From Burkholderia sp. PAMC 26561 (GTDB lineage Bacteria > Pseudomonadota > Gammaproteobacteria > Burkholderiales > Burkholderiaceae), in NCBI RefSeq assembly GCF_001557535.2, contig NZ_CP014315.1:434001-498000 (forward strand): DNA of 64,000 nucleotides, given 5' to 3'. Numbering within the stretch: the first letter of the stretch is position 1; every line of letters begins with the position of its first letter. A program made the position numbers and the translations under genes. Below, one piece after another: positions 16,398 to 25,797 of this stretch. The notes beneath the pieces were generated by a model. The model had not been told where the DNA came from. It searched no databases and worked only from the letters and a program-made list of their open reading frames with translations.

Positions 16398-18716
16398 GTG
16401 GATTACTACCCTTCAAATTCGCTAAATCCCTCTGCAGGCCATGAGCGCGGGCAACTCAGCGCCAAGGACATGCTCAACCTGATGCGGGATCACATCTGGG
16501 AGATCCTGGTCGCGACTGTAGTCGTCGTCGCGCTGGCGGTGGCCTATATCTTCATTGCACCCCCGATCTATTCCGCCGATGTACTCATCCGCGTAGATCC
16601 GCCGGAGCAGAACCAGTTGGGGATCGCGCTGCAGAATCAGGAAACGCTGCCGCCGCCTGCACCCGCACCCAGCGCTGAAATGGCCGTGATGCGCAGCCGT
16701 TCCGTGCTCGAGCCAGTGATCGAAAAGTATCGCTTCGATGTCTCGGTCTCGCCGCGCACGTTCCCGTTGCTGGGCGATATAGCGGAGAAATTCGCGACGC
16801 CGGGTGAACCGTCGGCGCCCTGGCTTGGCCTCAAGTCGTTTGCCTGGGGCGGCGAGCGTGTGCAGGTCGGAAGCCTCGATGTTCCGCAAAGCCTGGAAGA
16901 AGAAAAGCTGAAGCTCATTGCGCTCGATGGTGGTCGCTACGAACTGCGGGGTCCATCGAACGAATTGCTGGTGAGCGGCATGGTCGGTGTTCCCGCCAGC
17001 GCCAACGGTGTGTCCATCACGATGAAGCAACTTGTTGCACGTCCGGGTACGTCGTTCGAAGTGATCCGCTGGAATGACCTCGATGCGGTCAAGCGTTTCG
17101 CCGACACCGTGAAAGTCAGCGACAAGGTCAAGGACTCGGGCCTGATCGAAATCGAATACGCTGACAAGAGCCCCGCGAAAGCGACTGAAGTGACCAACGC
17201 GCTGGCTGCGCAGTACCTTGCAGCGGCTGTCGCAAGCCGTCAATCCAACGACACGAAAACGCTCGCGTTCATCAACGGTGAATTGCCGCGTTTGCTGTCC
17301 GACTTGCGCAAGTCGGAAGAAGCGTTGAAGAGCTACCGGTCGACCTCGAACTCGATGCAGCCGACCGCTGAAGCGCAGTCGTTCCTTCAGGGTGGTATCG
17401 ACTTCGATCGGCAGATTGCCACGCTGCAATTGCAACGCACGCAACTGCTCGAGCGCTTTACGCCGAACAGCCGCTGGGTGCAAAACGTCGATACGCAACT
17501 CGCCCAGTTGAACAAGGCGAAGGGTGAGTTCGACGGACGCTTTCGCAGCATGCCTTCGTCCGAGCGTCAGAGCGTCGATCTGATCCGCGCGCAGAAGGTT
17601 GCTGAAACGATTTACCTCGGCATGGTCCAGAAGGCCGAACAACTGACCGTGCGTCGTGCAAGCACGTCGGGCGGCGCGCATGTGGTCGATTCCGCGGTGC
17701 GTCCGCATCGTCCGGTCAAGCCGAATCGTCCGGCTGTGTTGGGCGGCGGTGTTGTGCTGGGTCTGCTCACGGGCGTGTTCCTCGTGTTCATGCGCCGTCA
17801 CGTGATGATCGGCGTGACCGATCCGCGCTATGTGGAGCGCCGCCTGAGCGTGCCGGTCCTCGGTGAAGTCCTGTTCAGTCATCAACAAATGCGTCTCGAT
17901 CCGAGCAGCGCCGGCGTGCCGAAGAAGGCATTGCCGCCTGCAATGAAGGCAGGATTGCCGTTCCCGCGTGCAGAGCCCGTAGGCGATTTCAGCGATGCAG
18001 GCACGCTGGATGGCCTGGGCAGCAGGGTGCTTGCCGCACGCTTCCCGCATGATCCGTCTGTCGAAGCGTTGCGCGCTGTTCGGACCGCGCTGACACGCGA
18101 CCTCGCTCACGCACCGAACAATATCGTGATGGTTACCGGCCCCACGCCGTCCGCGGGCAAGAGTTTCGTGGCGGCAAACCTGGCCGTGCTGCACGCAGAG
18201 ACGGGATCGCGGGTTCTCCTGATCGACGCCGACATGCGTCGCGGCCATCTTGCGTCATTCTTCAAGCAACGTAATCGCGGCGGTCTGGCCGAAGTGCTGT
18301 CCGGCCGTTTGCCGGTGCGCAACGCAATTCGCCAGGTTGGCGTGGAAGGCGTGTCGTTCCTTTCGTGCGGTGTACGTCCGACCAATCCGGCTGCCTTGCT
18401 CATGCAAGCCGGGTTCAAGGAATTGCTCGACCGGCTCAGCAAGCAGTTCGACCTCGTCATTGTCGATACGCCTCCGTTCCTCGCCGTAACCGATGCGTCG
18501 ATCATCGCGAGCGAAGCAGGTTCCTCGTTGCTCGTGCTGCGCTCGGGCATGCAAAGCGAAGAAGAAATCTCCGATACGGTCAGGAAGCTCGCGCGTGCAG
18601 AAGGGCGCATTGCGGGCGCGGTTTTCAACGGAATACCGCTTAAACGAAGCAACCGCGGCTATGGCTACGCCACGAACTATGCAAGCGACCACGGTGACGT
18701 AGAGACGGTTCACTGA
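16398..18716 (+). CDS. EPS chain-length regulator / BY-type tyrosine autokinase (Wzc/BceF type)
   Basis: A 772-residue inner-membrane polysaccharide co-polymerase. I start it at GTG 16398, behind GAAGGA with 8-bp spacing; an upstream in-frame ATG at 16323 lacks support. An N-terminal membrane helix (about residues 38-58) precedes the large periplasmic Wzz-like domain with coiled coils, then a second membrane helix near 455-475. The cytoplasmic kinase has Walker A GPTPSAGKS near 579, Walker A' LLIDADMRRG near 606 and Walker B LVIVDTPP near 688. The tail GYGYATNYA supplies a tyrosine cluster for autophosphorylation. It should control polymerisation and export; its phosphatase and OPX partners are not nearby. 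Confidence 0.92.
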   Translation: MDYYPSNSLNPSAGHERGQLSAKDMLNLMRDHIWEILVATVVVVALAVAYIFIAPPIYSADVLIRVDPPEQNQLGIALQNQETLPPPAPAPSAEMAVMRSRSVLEPVIEKYRFDVSVSPRTFPLLGDIAEKFATPGEPSAPWLGLKSFAWGGERVQVGSLDVPQSLEEEKLKLIALDGGRYELRGPSNELLVSGMVGVPASANGVSITMKQLVARPGTSFEVIRWNDLDAVKRFADTVKVSDKVKDSGLIEIEYADKSPAKATEVTNALAAQYLAAAVASRQSNDTKTLAFINGELPRLLSDLRKSEEALKSYRSTSNSMQPTAEAQSFLQGGIDFDRQIATLQLQRTQLLERFTPNSRWVQNVDTQLAQLNKAKGEFDGRFRSMPSSERQSVDLIRAQKVAETIYLGMVQKAEQLTVRRASTSGGAHVVDSAVRPHRPVKPNRPAVLGGGVVLGLLTGVFLVFMRRHVMIGVTDPRYVERRLSVPVLGEVLFSHQQMRLDPSSAGVPKKALPPAMKAGLPFPRAEPVGDFSDAGTLDGLGSRVLAARFPHDPSVEALRAVRTALTRDLAHAPNNIVMVTGPTPSAGKSFVAANLAVLHAETGSRVLLIDADMRRGHLASFFKQRNRGGLAEVLSGRLPVRNAIRQVGVEGVSFLSCGVRPTNPAALLMQAGFKELLDRLSKQFDLVIVDTPPFLAVTDASIIASEAGSSLLVLRSGMQSEEEISDTVRKLARAEGRIAGAVFNGIPLKRSNRGYGYATNYASDHGDVETVH

Positions 18717-18778
18717 ATTCGCTGCCTCAACAGCGCGCCCACGCCGGGAGCGCGCTACATCGTTCAAGGGAAAGTGCA

Positions 18779-19903
18779 ATGGCCATAGCAATTAACGGGA
18801 AGTTCACGTCGCAGAGAATCACCGGCGTACAGCGAGTTGCATTCGAATTGACGCGCGCAATGCAGATGCGCGCGATGCCGGGCAAGGAGCTCGAAGTCTT
18901 CGTGCCGCAGGACGCCGTGGCGCCCGGCACGTTGCTCAAGCGGCAGCGGCGCTTCCCGTGGTTTCGCGGGAACCTGTGGGAACAGATCACGTTGCCGATC
19001 GCATCGAGAAGAACAACGCTCGTCAACCTGTGCAACACGAATCCGCTCTTCAAACGCAGGCAGATCGTGATGGTTCACGACATGGCGGTGTTCGACGTAC
19101 CCGAGGCGTTCTCGAAGAAATTCCTGCTCTGGTACAAGCTGCGATTTTCGATACTGCCGCGCCTTCAGCCGCTGATCCTGACCATCTCGACATTCTCGCA
19201 AGAGCGTATTTGTCATCACCTGAAGCTCGACAAGTCGCGCGTTGTGGTCCTCCCTCCCGGCGCGGACCACCTCGACCGCATTGCTCCGGAGCCGGCGATC
19301 ATCGATCGTCTGAAGCTTTCCAAGGATTCGTATTGCGTGATCGTAGGCAGTCTCGATCCGCGCAAGAACCTGCAGCGTGCGCTCGAAGCCATCAAGCTGC
19401 TGGAGCATATGCCGGATCTGAAGTTTGTCATCGCCGGCGGCAAGAACTCGCGCGTGTTCAAGGCAGCGAGCAGCGCCGCGCTGGATGCCGCGACCGAAGA
19501 CAAGCGGGTCATCTGGGCGGGCTTCGTGTCCGATGGCGAACTGAAGTCGCTCTATGAAAGCGCGGCATGCCTGATCTTCCCTTCGCTGTATGAAGGGTTC
19601 GGACTGCCGCCGCTCGAAGCCATGTATTGCGGTTGTCCAGTCATCGCGTCGACGCATGCTTCGATACCCGAAGCATGCGGGCAAGCCGCCATGTATTGCG
19701 ATGCGACGTCCGCCGAAGACATTGCGGAGAAGATCGCGTTGATGATGAGTGACAGCGAGTTGCGAGACCATTATCGCGAGATCGGCCTGGAACACGCGCA
19801 GCAGTTCCGCTGGGACCGTGCGGCGCGAGACTTGCTTCGAATCCTGCAAGACGACCCCAGTCAGCGCCCGTACAACCTCACGCCGCGCACGTCCGCAGGC
19901 TAA
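18779..19903 (+). CDS. Glycosyltransferase family 4
   Basis: A 374-residue GT-B glycosyltransferase. The C-terminal nucleotide-sugar domain shows [16 protein letters not shown] and the E-x7-E region [19 protein letters not shown], typical of GT4 mannosyl- and glucosyltransferases. It starts 62 bp after the kinase and is read with it. It should add one sugar to the lipid-linked repeat unit at the inner face of the cytoplasmic membrane. The sugar cannot be deduced. Confidence 0.92.
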   Translation: MAIAINGKFTSQRITGVQRVAFELTRAMQMRAMPGKELEVFVPQDAVAPGTLLKRQRRFPWFRGNLWEQITLPIASRRTTLVNLCNTNPLFKRRQIVMVHDMAVFDVPEAFSKKFLLWYKLRFSILPRLQPLILTISTFSQERICHHLKLDKSRVVVLPPGADHLDRIAPEPAIIDRLKLSKDSYCVIVGSLDPRKNLQRALEAIKLLEHMPDLKFVIAGGKNSRVFKAASSAALDAATEDKRVIWAGFVSDGELKSLYESAACLIFPSLYEGFGLPPLEAMYCGCPVIASTHASIPEACGQAAMYCDATSAEDIAEKIALMMSDSELRDHYREIGLEHAQQFRWDRAARDLLRILQDDPSQRPYNLTPRTSAG

Positions 19904-19933
19904 GCCCGATGAATCCGTATTCGGGGTGGCCCA

Positions 19934-21370
19934 ATGTTTGAGCAGCGGTACAAACGCGGACGGCGGCGGGCGCTGCAAACGATCGCGGCGGTGGCGACGG
20001 TGCCGTTTCACGCGATGGCTGCGACGGCCGTCGCGGCGCCGGGTCCAGGCAACACCGGCACGCGCCGGCTGACGCAGTTGATCGGAAGCAATGGATGGGC
20101 AGGTGCACCGCAAGACGTTGCAATGTGGCGGCAGATGGGCATTTCCTGGGGACGCGACGTAGCGGGTCCGGGACAGCCTGATTCAGCGCACGACGCAATG
20201 CGTATTGACCGGACGGGTCCGCAGTACGACAGCAACCTGCCGCCGGTGCTTCTCAGCAACAACCGCAATGGCTTTCGCTCGCTCTTGCTGCTGGCCTACA
20301 CGCCGGGCTGGAACGCCACGATCGCCGACGATTCGAAATCCGCGCCCGTCGATGTCGATGCGTGGACGCAGTACGTTGATGCAGTCGTTCGCAAGTATTC
20401 GGCGCCACCTTACAACGTGCGCTACTTCCAGATCTGGAACGAGGCGGCGGGGCGTCTGTCCGGAGGCCTGAAACAGGCGACGTTCTGGCACGGTCCGAGC
20501 GCGGACGGCGACAAGGACGGCGTGTATGACCGCGCCATGCAGGACTACGTGGAACGCATCCATATACCGGCGGCGCGGATCATACGCAAGTACCGTTGCT
20601 TCATCGTGTATGGCGGCTGGCCGGACCAGGGCGGCGTCGAGACGTACATCAAGTGGCTCGAATACAGGAGTCCGGTTGTCAACGCACGCATGCTCGACTG
20701 GGTCGACTACATCGACATTCACTACATGAAGGTCGCCGAGCTGGACCCGCTGTATCAGCGCTATGTGCGCAACGGTCCTGCTCGCGGCCTCTGGCAGACG
20801 GAGATTGGCGATCGCTACATGGAAGATCCGCACTACATCTCGCGGTACTTTTTCGACTTTGCGGTGTGGGCGCTCGACCGGAACTGGGATGACCCGGACA
20901 AGTATGTATCGATGGTTTTCCACTGGGACGGAGTCGAACCCTTCCGTCTCACACAACGCGGAAACCCGCGGACGTACACGGTTTCGGGCCGTGCGTTGAT
21001 CGTGTTGAACAGGACAGTGCCGGGCGCGCTTCAACGCGTGCCGGCGCAATTGAAGCCAGGACCAGATGTTGCCGCCGGCGCGGTGTATTCGGACAAAGAC
21101 CTCGTGTTCCAGGTCGCAGCGCCAAGCGGCTGGCGGACGATCTCGGTGCCGGGCATCAAGGCGCCGGTGTCGAGCCGTTCAGAGGTGAGGTTTATCGATG
21201 CGCTTACAGGGCAGGCGGCACCCGCAAGCGACGTTGCGCTGACCTGGGACCAGAACGCCCTGAACATCCGCTTCAAGGTCCCGCAAAACGTAAATGGAGC
21301 GCCTAAGAAAGCGCCGGAAGTGCCAGTACATCTGGCGTATATCGTCGTCAGTTCGCGGCAGGTCGCGTGA
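19934..21370 (+). CDS. Exported glycoside hydrolase-like TIM-barrel protein in the EPS locus
   Basis: A 478-residue protein. The N terminus is a signal peptide with a twin-arginine-like start (RGRRRALQT), a hydrophobic core and AVAA near residue 35. A (beta/alpha)8 clan-A-like glycosidase follows: IWNE with the likely acid/base E170, and LWQTEIGD with the likely nucleophile E290. A C-terminal beta domain (about 380-470) completes it. Many EPS loci carry such a lyase or hydrolase, which trims or releases the polymer in the periplasm. It lies between two transferase genes and its stop overlaps an upstream GTG of the next frame. Confidence 0.8.
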   Translation: MFEQRYKRGRRRALQTIAAVATVPFHAMAATAVAAPGPGNTGTRRLTQLIGSNGWAGAPQDVAMWRQMGISWGRDVAGPGQPDSAHDAMRIDRTGPQYDSNLPPVLLSNNRNGFRSLLLLAYTPGWNATIADDSKSAPVDVDAWTQYVDAVVRKYSAPPYNVRYFQIWNEAAGRLSGGLKQATFWHGPSADGDKDGVYDRAMQDYVERIHIPAARIIRKYRCFIVYGGWPDQGGVETYIKWLEYRSPVVNARMLDWVDYIDIHYMKVAELDPLYQRYVRNGPARGLWQTEIGDRYMEDPHYISRYFFDFAVWALDRNWDDPDKYVSMVFHWDGVEPFRLTQRGNPRTYTVSGRALIVLNRTVPGALQRVPAQLKPGPDVAAGAVYSDKDLVFQVAAPSGWRTISVPGIKAPVSSRSEVRFIDALTGQAAPASDVALTWDQNALNIRFKVPQNVNGAPKKAPEVPVHLAYIVVSSRQVA

Positions 21371-21408
21371 CTGTGCCGATCAGAATCAATAGCCCGTACA
21401 GAGGCATT

Positions 21409-22419
21409 ATGAAAGACGTGACCATCGTCATCTGCAATTACAACTATGAGCGCTTCATTACGCAAGCGATCGATTCGGCGCTGGGCCAGGACTATCCGGC
21501 AACGCGCGTGGTGGTCATCGACGACGGCTCGACCGATGGGTCGCGCTCGATCATCGCGAGTTATGGATCGCGCATCAAGTCGGTGTTCAAGGAGAACGGT
21601 GGACAGGTCTCCGCTTACAACACCGCGGTCGAGATCATCGAAACCGACTACGCCATCCTGCTCGATTCCGATGACCTGCTTTACCCCACGGCCGTGTCGG
21701 AAGTCATGCGCGCCTTTAACGCAGGCGATTACACGAAGGTGCAATTCCGGCTGGACGTGATCGGTTCGGAAGGCGAGTTGACGGGTACGCACGTACCACA
21801 TTCGGAGCCGCCGGCGGACTGCGGCAGCTTGCTTAGACGCGGCTGGCTGTATCCGTCGCCGCCTGCGTCGGGCAACGCATATCGCGTCAGTGCGCTGCGC
21901 GAAATTTTTCCGGTGCCGCAATCCAGCGTCAACCGCTACGGCGCCGACTTCTATGCAATCTATGGCGTGGCGCTGCTCGGCCCTGTTGCGACCATTTCCA
22001 AATCGTTGGGCGCTTACCGCGTACATAACGCGAGCGCTCCCAGCGTGTCGTTCGCGAATTCGGAAAGCCTGACCAAGGCGCCCAAGGCGCTGAACATGCG
22101 TTGGGCGACGCTCAAACAAATTGCGCGCTCGCGTCTGAACGTGGAATTGCCGGCTTCATTCCACGACTTCTCGCACGAGAAAGCGCATTTTTGTTCGGGT
22201 GTTTATAACGCGCCGCTGGCTGCACGCTGGCACTGGATGACGCGCGAATCGCATGGCTACCTGCATTCGATTGTGGCGAACCCCTTTTGGGGCGTTAAGA
22301 AGAAAGTAGGCACGCTCGTGCTGTCGAGCTTGTGCCTATTGCCGTATGCGCCGTTGTCGGACTACGCGGTTCGCTACATCGCGAACCCGTTGGCCCGCCG
22401 TCGCGTGGCTGCACGCTGA
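21409..22419 (+). CDS. Glycosyltransferase family 2
   Basis: A 336-residue GT-A transferase. VTIVICNYNYERFITQAIDS opens the nucleotide-sugar domain, DDGSTDGS follows, and LLDSDDLLY is the DxD-type metal site. I prefer the ATG at 21409, behind AGAGG, over the GTG at 21367 that overlaps the previous stop, because the GT-A fold starts right after it. It acts at the inner face of the cytoplasmic membrane on the lipid-linked repeat unit. Confidence 0.9.
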   Translation: MKDVTIVICNYNYERFITQAIDSALGQDYPATRVVVIDDGSTDGSRSIIASYGSRIKSVFKENGGQVSAYNTAVEIIETDYAILLDSDDLLYPTAVSEVMRAFNAGDYTKVQFRLDVIGSEGELTGTHVPHSEPPADCGSLLRRGWLYPSPPASGNAYRVSALREIFPVPQSSVNRYGADFYAIYGVALLGPVATISKSLGAYRVHNASAPSVSFANSESLTKAPKALNMRWATLKQIARSRLNVELPASFHDFSHEKAHFCSGVYNAPLAARWHWMTRESHGYLHSIVANPFWGVKKKVGTLVLSSLCLLPYAPLSDYAVRYIANPLARRRVAAR

Positions 22420-22456
22420 TTCAACCTGTGCACCACGTAGCTTAAGAGGAAGCGGA

Positions 22457-23767
22457 ATGGACAAGAAAGAAAACGCCAAGATCCTGGTGTTCGTTTATGG
22501 CGGATACGTGATGAGGTATTTGTACCTCATCGTCGTCATTCCGTTCTATGGACGTGTGCTTGGCGTAACGGAATACGGCCGCGTGCTTGCCGCAATGTCG
22601 CTCATGAATGTGATCTGGATGCTGTCGAGCTACGGGTTCACGTTTGTTGGCATGCGCGACGTCGCCAAGTCACACGAGGCAAGTCATCACAACGCGGTCT
22701 TCTCGCTGCATTCGAGTGCGCGGGTTTTTACTTGCGCGATAGGCATTGCCGTTGGCGTCGTCGCCACGCTTTGTTCGCCGTCGCTGGCTGCACGCCCCGC
22801 GATGGGCCTGCTCGCAACCGCGCTTGGCATTGTGTCTGCATTGAACCTTGGCTGGTTGTTTCAAGGACGCCAGCGCTTTCGCACGCCGATCATTCTTGAG
22901 GTAGTCGGCTTTGCGCTCAGCCTGGTCCTGATCTTGTCGATAGTACGAGGTCCCGCCGACTCAGTCTGGGTTGTCGCAAGCTTGCTGATTGCCGGCGCGA
23001 TCTCTGCCGCGATTTCATATGGCCTGACGTTTGCGCATATTGGATTCCCGCGGTTCAAGCTTGACGGTATCGTCCCGCTCATCCGCGGCTCGACCATGTT
23101 GTTCTGCTATTCGACGGGTTCGGCGGTGCTGACGGCGTCATCGACGTATCTGCTCACGCTGCTGTCCACGCCGCCTCAGGTCGGATATTTCGGTGCGGCT
23201 GAACGCTTTGCCACGATCGGCCTGAGCCTGATGGGTCCCGCAGCGCAAGTTTTCATCCCGACCATTTCGCGCCAGCTCGCACAAAACGATAACGAGGGTG
23301 CGCGTGTCACCAGCCGTCGCGGTGCGACCTTGCTGATGGGGTACGGCTTGCTTGCAATGTGTGGCGCGCTGACGCTGTCGCCTTTCATCCTGCCGCTGAT
23401 TCTCGGCGCCGCATTCGCGCCAAGCGCCCATGTGCTGCAATGCCTTGCCGTCATGTTCCCGTTCGCTGCCTTCAATCAGTTCGTCGCGTTCTATGTATTC
23501 GTGCCGCGCAAGAAGGATCGCTTGCTTGCAATCGCAGGACTCGCATCCGGCGTCGCCAATCTTGCGGCCGCGCTTTACCTCGCACCGCGTTATGGCGCGA
23601 TCGGTATGGCGTTTGCGCGCGTGATTGGTGAAGCCACGCTTTCCGTCATGCTGATGGGCCTGATGGTTCGTTCCGACATGACGGGGTTGTTGCCCGGCTC
23701 GGCTCGGGCCCTTGCGATGTTCCGTACTGCCTTCGGTCCGCGCACGCCAGTCAGCGGCAAGGAATGA
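22457..23767 (+). CDS. Polysaccharide flippase, Wzx/PST type
   Basis: A 436-residue membrane protein with about 12 hydrophobic segments, of the MATE/PST oligosaccharide-flippase type. The start MDKKENAKILVFVYGGYVMR and the long helices GVVATLCSPSLAARP and ALTLSPFILPLILGAAFAP fit Wzx proteins. I use the ATG at 22457, behind AAGAGGAAGCG, since the longer frame overlaps the GT2 gene. It should flip the undecaprenyl-linked repeat unit to the periplasmic face. Confidence 0.9.
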   Translation: MDKKENAKILVFVYGGYVMRYLYLIVVIPFYGRVLGVTEYGRVLAAMSLMNVIWMLSSYGFTFVGMRDVAKSHEASHHNAVFSLHSSARVFTCAIGIAVGVVATLCSPSLAARPAMGLLATALGIVSALNLGWLFQGRQRFRTPIILEVVGFALSLVLILSIVRGPADSVWVVASLLIAGAISAAISYGLTFAHIGFPRFKLDGIVPLIRGSTMLFCYSTGSAVLTASSTYLLTLLSTPPQVGYFGAAERFATIGLSLMGPAAQVFIPTISRQLAQNDNEGARVTSRRGATLLMGYGLLAMCGALTLSPFILPLILGAAFAPSAHVLQCLAVMFPFAAFNQFVAFYVFVPRKKDRLLAIAGLASGVANLAAALYLAPRYGAIGMAFARVIGEATLSVMLMGLMVRSDMTGLLPGSARALAMFRTAFGPRTPVSGKE

Positions 23768-23915
23768 ACCACATTTTCGAATCCAGCACCGGGCGTCTTG
23801 CGTTTCAGCCCGGCGTGAGGCTCCGCCAGGCGCCGGTCTTGGTCACGCTTTGCATGACCCAGAAACAGCGGCGCATCCAAGGGCGCTTTCGGCCTTAAAC
23901 GTACAGGAGGTAGAA

Positions 23916-25103
23916 GTGAAAGTTGCTATTGTTCACGACTGGCTGGTGGTGTCGGGTGGCGCTGAAAAAGTGCTCCAGCACATCATTGAATGCTATCCGC
24001 AAGCCGATGTGTTCGCGCTCGTCGACTTCCTGGAAGATCGCGCATGCCTTAGAGGGAAGTCGGTCAACACATCGTTTATCCAGAAGCTGCCGTTTGCGAA
24101 GAAGCGGTATCGCGGATATTTGCCGCTCATGCCGCTTGCCATCGAACAACTCGATTTGTCCGGCTACGATCTCGTCATCTCGAGTTCGCACGCGGTTGCC
24201 AAAGGGGTTCTGACAGGCCCTGATCAGATGCATGTCAGCTATGTGCATTCGCCGATTCGCTACGCGTGGGATCTGCAGCATCAATATCTACGCGAATCAG
24301 GCTTGGCAAATGGTTTGAAGTCGGTGATGGCGCGACTTCTGTTGCACTACATTCGCAGTTGGGATGCGCGCTCGGCCAACGGCGTGGACCACCTCCTGGC
24401 GAACTCGCAATTCATCGCAAGGCGCATCAAGAAGGCGTATCAGCGCGATGCAACGGTGCTTTATCCGCCGGTCGATTTCAAGGGCATGACCTTGTGCACG
24501 GAGAAGGATGATTTCTATGTGACGGCGTCGCGCATGGTTCCGTACAAGCGCATCGACCTGATCGTAAAAGCGTTTTCGCAGACGCCGGAGCGCAAACTCG
24601 TTGTGATTGGCGATGGTCCCGAGATGAAACGTATCCGCGCGGTTGCCGGGGACAATGTCACCATCCTGGGCTATCAGTCGTTCGAAGTTCTGCTCGACCA
24701 TTTGCGCCGCGCACGTGCGTTTGTCTTTGCCGCGGAAGAAGATTTCGGCATTTCGATTGTGGAAGCGCAGGCTTGCGGGACGCCTGTCATTGCGTATGGC
24801 AAGGGCGGAGCGCTTGAATCGGTGATCGGACTTCCGCGTGAACGGCCAACCGGCGTGTTCTTCCGTGAGCAGACGACGGAGTCGCTACTGGACGCCGTCA
24901 CTCAATTCGAAGCCAACGCAAGCCTGTTCGATCCGCGGCAGTGCAGGAGAAACGCCGAACGTTTTTCGGCGGAAAACTTCAAGGCAAAGCTCGTGGACTT
25001 CATCGATGCAAAGCTGCCGCGCGCACGCCCGGATGTGCCGTTCCTCTATCCGGTGAAGGACGTCAAGCCGGCCGAAGAACATTCGCTGGTGGATTACGGC
25101 TGA
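23916..25103 (+). CDS. Glycosyltransferase family 4 (mannosyltransferase-like)
   Basis: A 395-residue GT-B transferase starting at GTG 23916 behind a strong CAGGAGG. It opens KVAIVHDWLVVSGGAEKVL, the pattern of WbaZ/mannosyltransferase-like GT4 enzymes. HVSYVHSPIRYAWD lies in the acceptor domain, and EEDFGISIVEAQACGTPVIA holds the donor-site E-x7-E motif. It is the last gene of this + strand block and is followed by a strong hairpin at 25122. Confidence 0.92.
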   Translation: MKVAIVHDWLVVSGGAEKVLQHIIECYPQADVFALVDFLEDRACLRGKSVNTSFIQKLPFAKKRYRGYLPLMPLAIEQLDLSGYDLVISSSHAVAKGVLTGPDQMHVSYVHSPIRYAWDLQHQYLRESGLANGLKSVMARLLLHYIRSWDARSANGVDHLLANSQFIARRIKKAYQRDATVLYPPVDFKGMTLCTEKDDFYVTASRMVPYKRIDLIVKAFSQTPERKLVVIGDGPEMKRIRAVAGDNVTILGYQSFEVLLDHLRRARAFVFAAEEDFGISIVEAQACGTPVIAYGKGGALESVIGLPRERPTGVFFREQTTESLLDAVTQFEANASLFDPRQCRRNAERFSAENFKAKLVDFIDAKLPRARPDVPFLYPVKDVKPAEEHSLVDYG

Positions 25104-25121
25104 GATGTGCAGATGACGCTG

Positions 25122-25150
25122 CGGGTGACGCCGGACAAAGGCGTCACCCG
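25122..25150. terminator. Hairpin between convergent EPS genes
   Basis: Perfect 11-bp arms CGGGTGACGCC (25122-25132) and GGCGTCACCCG (25140-25150) around a 7-nt loop lie exactly between the GT4 gene and the convergent PAP2 gene. No long U-run follows on either strand, so it may be a bidirectional stop or an RNA-stabilising hairpin. Confidence 0.6.
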
Positions 25151-25151
25151 A

Positions 25152-25742
25152 CTAGAAGAATCGCGCGATATTCGCCGCAAAACGATTATGAAGGCCGGCG
25201 GAGTGAGCATCGATCAGCCGTTCGAACGGCGCGGTGTGTCCGTAGGTCAGCACCGAAACAAACAACAGAGCTGCTGTGACGCCGACGGGACTAAAACGCT
25301 CGGTTGCCACGCGCCAGGCGCTTCGCAAGACTGCCGCCGCAACCAGCACACCCAGAGCCCATCCAATCGCCACTTCCGATAACGAATGCGAATGGTCATG
25401 CACGCGTGCGAGTCCCGTCAATGCACCCAGCAAAAGTCCGGCAACTACGCCGATGTAAGGCGGCTGGCGCCAGCTCCTTAGTAGCAGCGTGAACGCCACG
25501 GTCCACACGGAAGTCGACAACATGGCGTGTCCGCTGATCACGCGGAAATCAAATGCGGGAAACGAGATGTCCCAGCCGGCGTAAAGGATCTTCGTCACGC
25601 CAACGAGCGCCATGCCAAGCGCGAGCGCCAGCACCCAGCGAAATGCCAGCCGTACATCCGATCTCGCGATCCAGACGGTGCAGATGAACGCTGCGGGTAA
25701 CGTCATGGCTGCATCGCCAATCTTGGTGAACACTGGCCACAT
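25152..25742 (-). CDS. PAP2-family phosphatase with variant active-site motifs
   Basis: A 196-residue membrane protein with about five hydrophobic helices. The PAP2 core is recognisable: a K near KILYAGWD, the central ISGHAML (usually PSGH), and ARVHDHSHSLSEV for the third motif. The third motif has Glu where SRX5HX3D relatives have Asp, and the first lacks RP. It could recycle undecaprenyl pyrophosphate for the EPS lipid carrier. It lies 55 bp downstream of the polymerase-like gene at 25798, in the same minus-strand unit. Confidence 0.75.
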   Translation of the reverse strand: MWPVFTKIGDAAMTLPAAFICTVWIARSDVRLAFRWVLALALGMALVGVTKILYAGWDISFPAFDFRVISGHAMLSTSVWTVAFTLLLRSWRQPPYIGVVAGLLLGALTGLARVHDHSHSLSEVAIGWALGVLVAAAVLRSAWRVATERFSPVGVTAALLFVSVLTYGHTAPFERLIDAHSAGLHNRFAANIARFF

Positions 25743-25797
25743 ATGAATGAAATGTCCTTGTATTGATGGGCCGCCTCTTTCCGGGACGGCCCGTCGC

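Noticed and set aside
16422..18248. 608-codon open frame on the minus strand opposite the BY-kinase
   Set aside because: It is the antisense of a well-supported gene and is open because of high GC; it shows no family motif and is rich in H and R.
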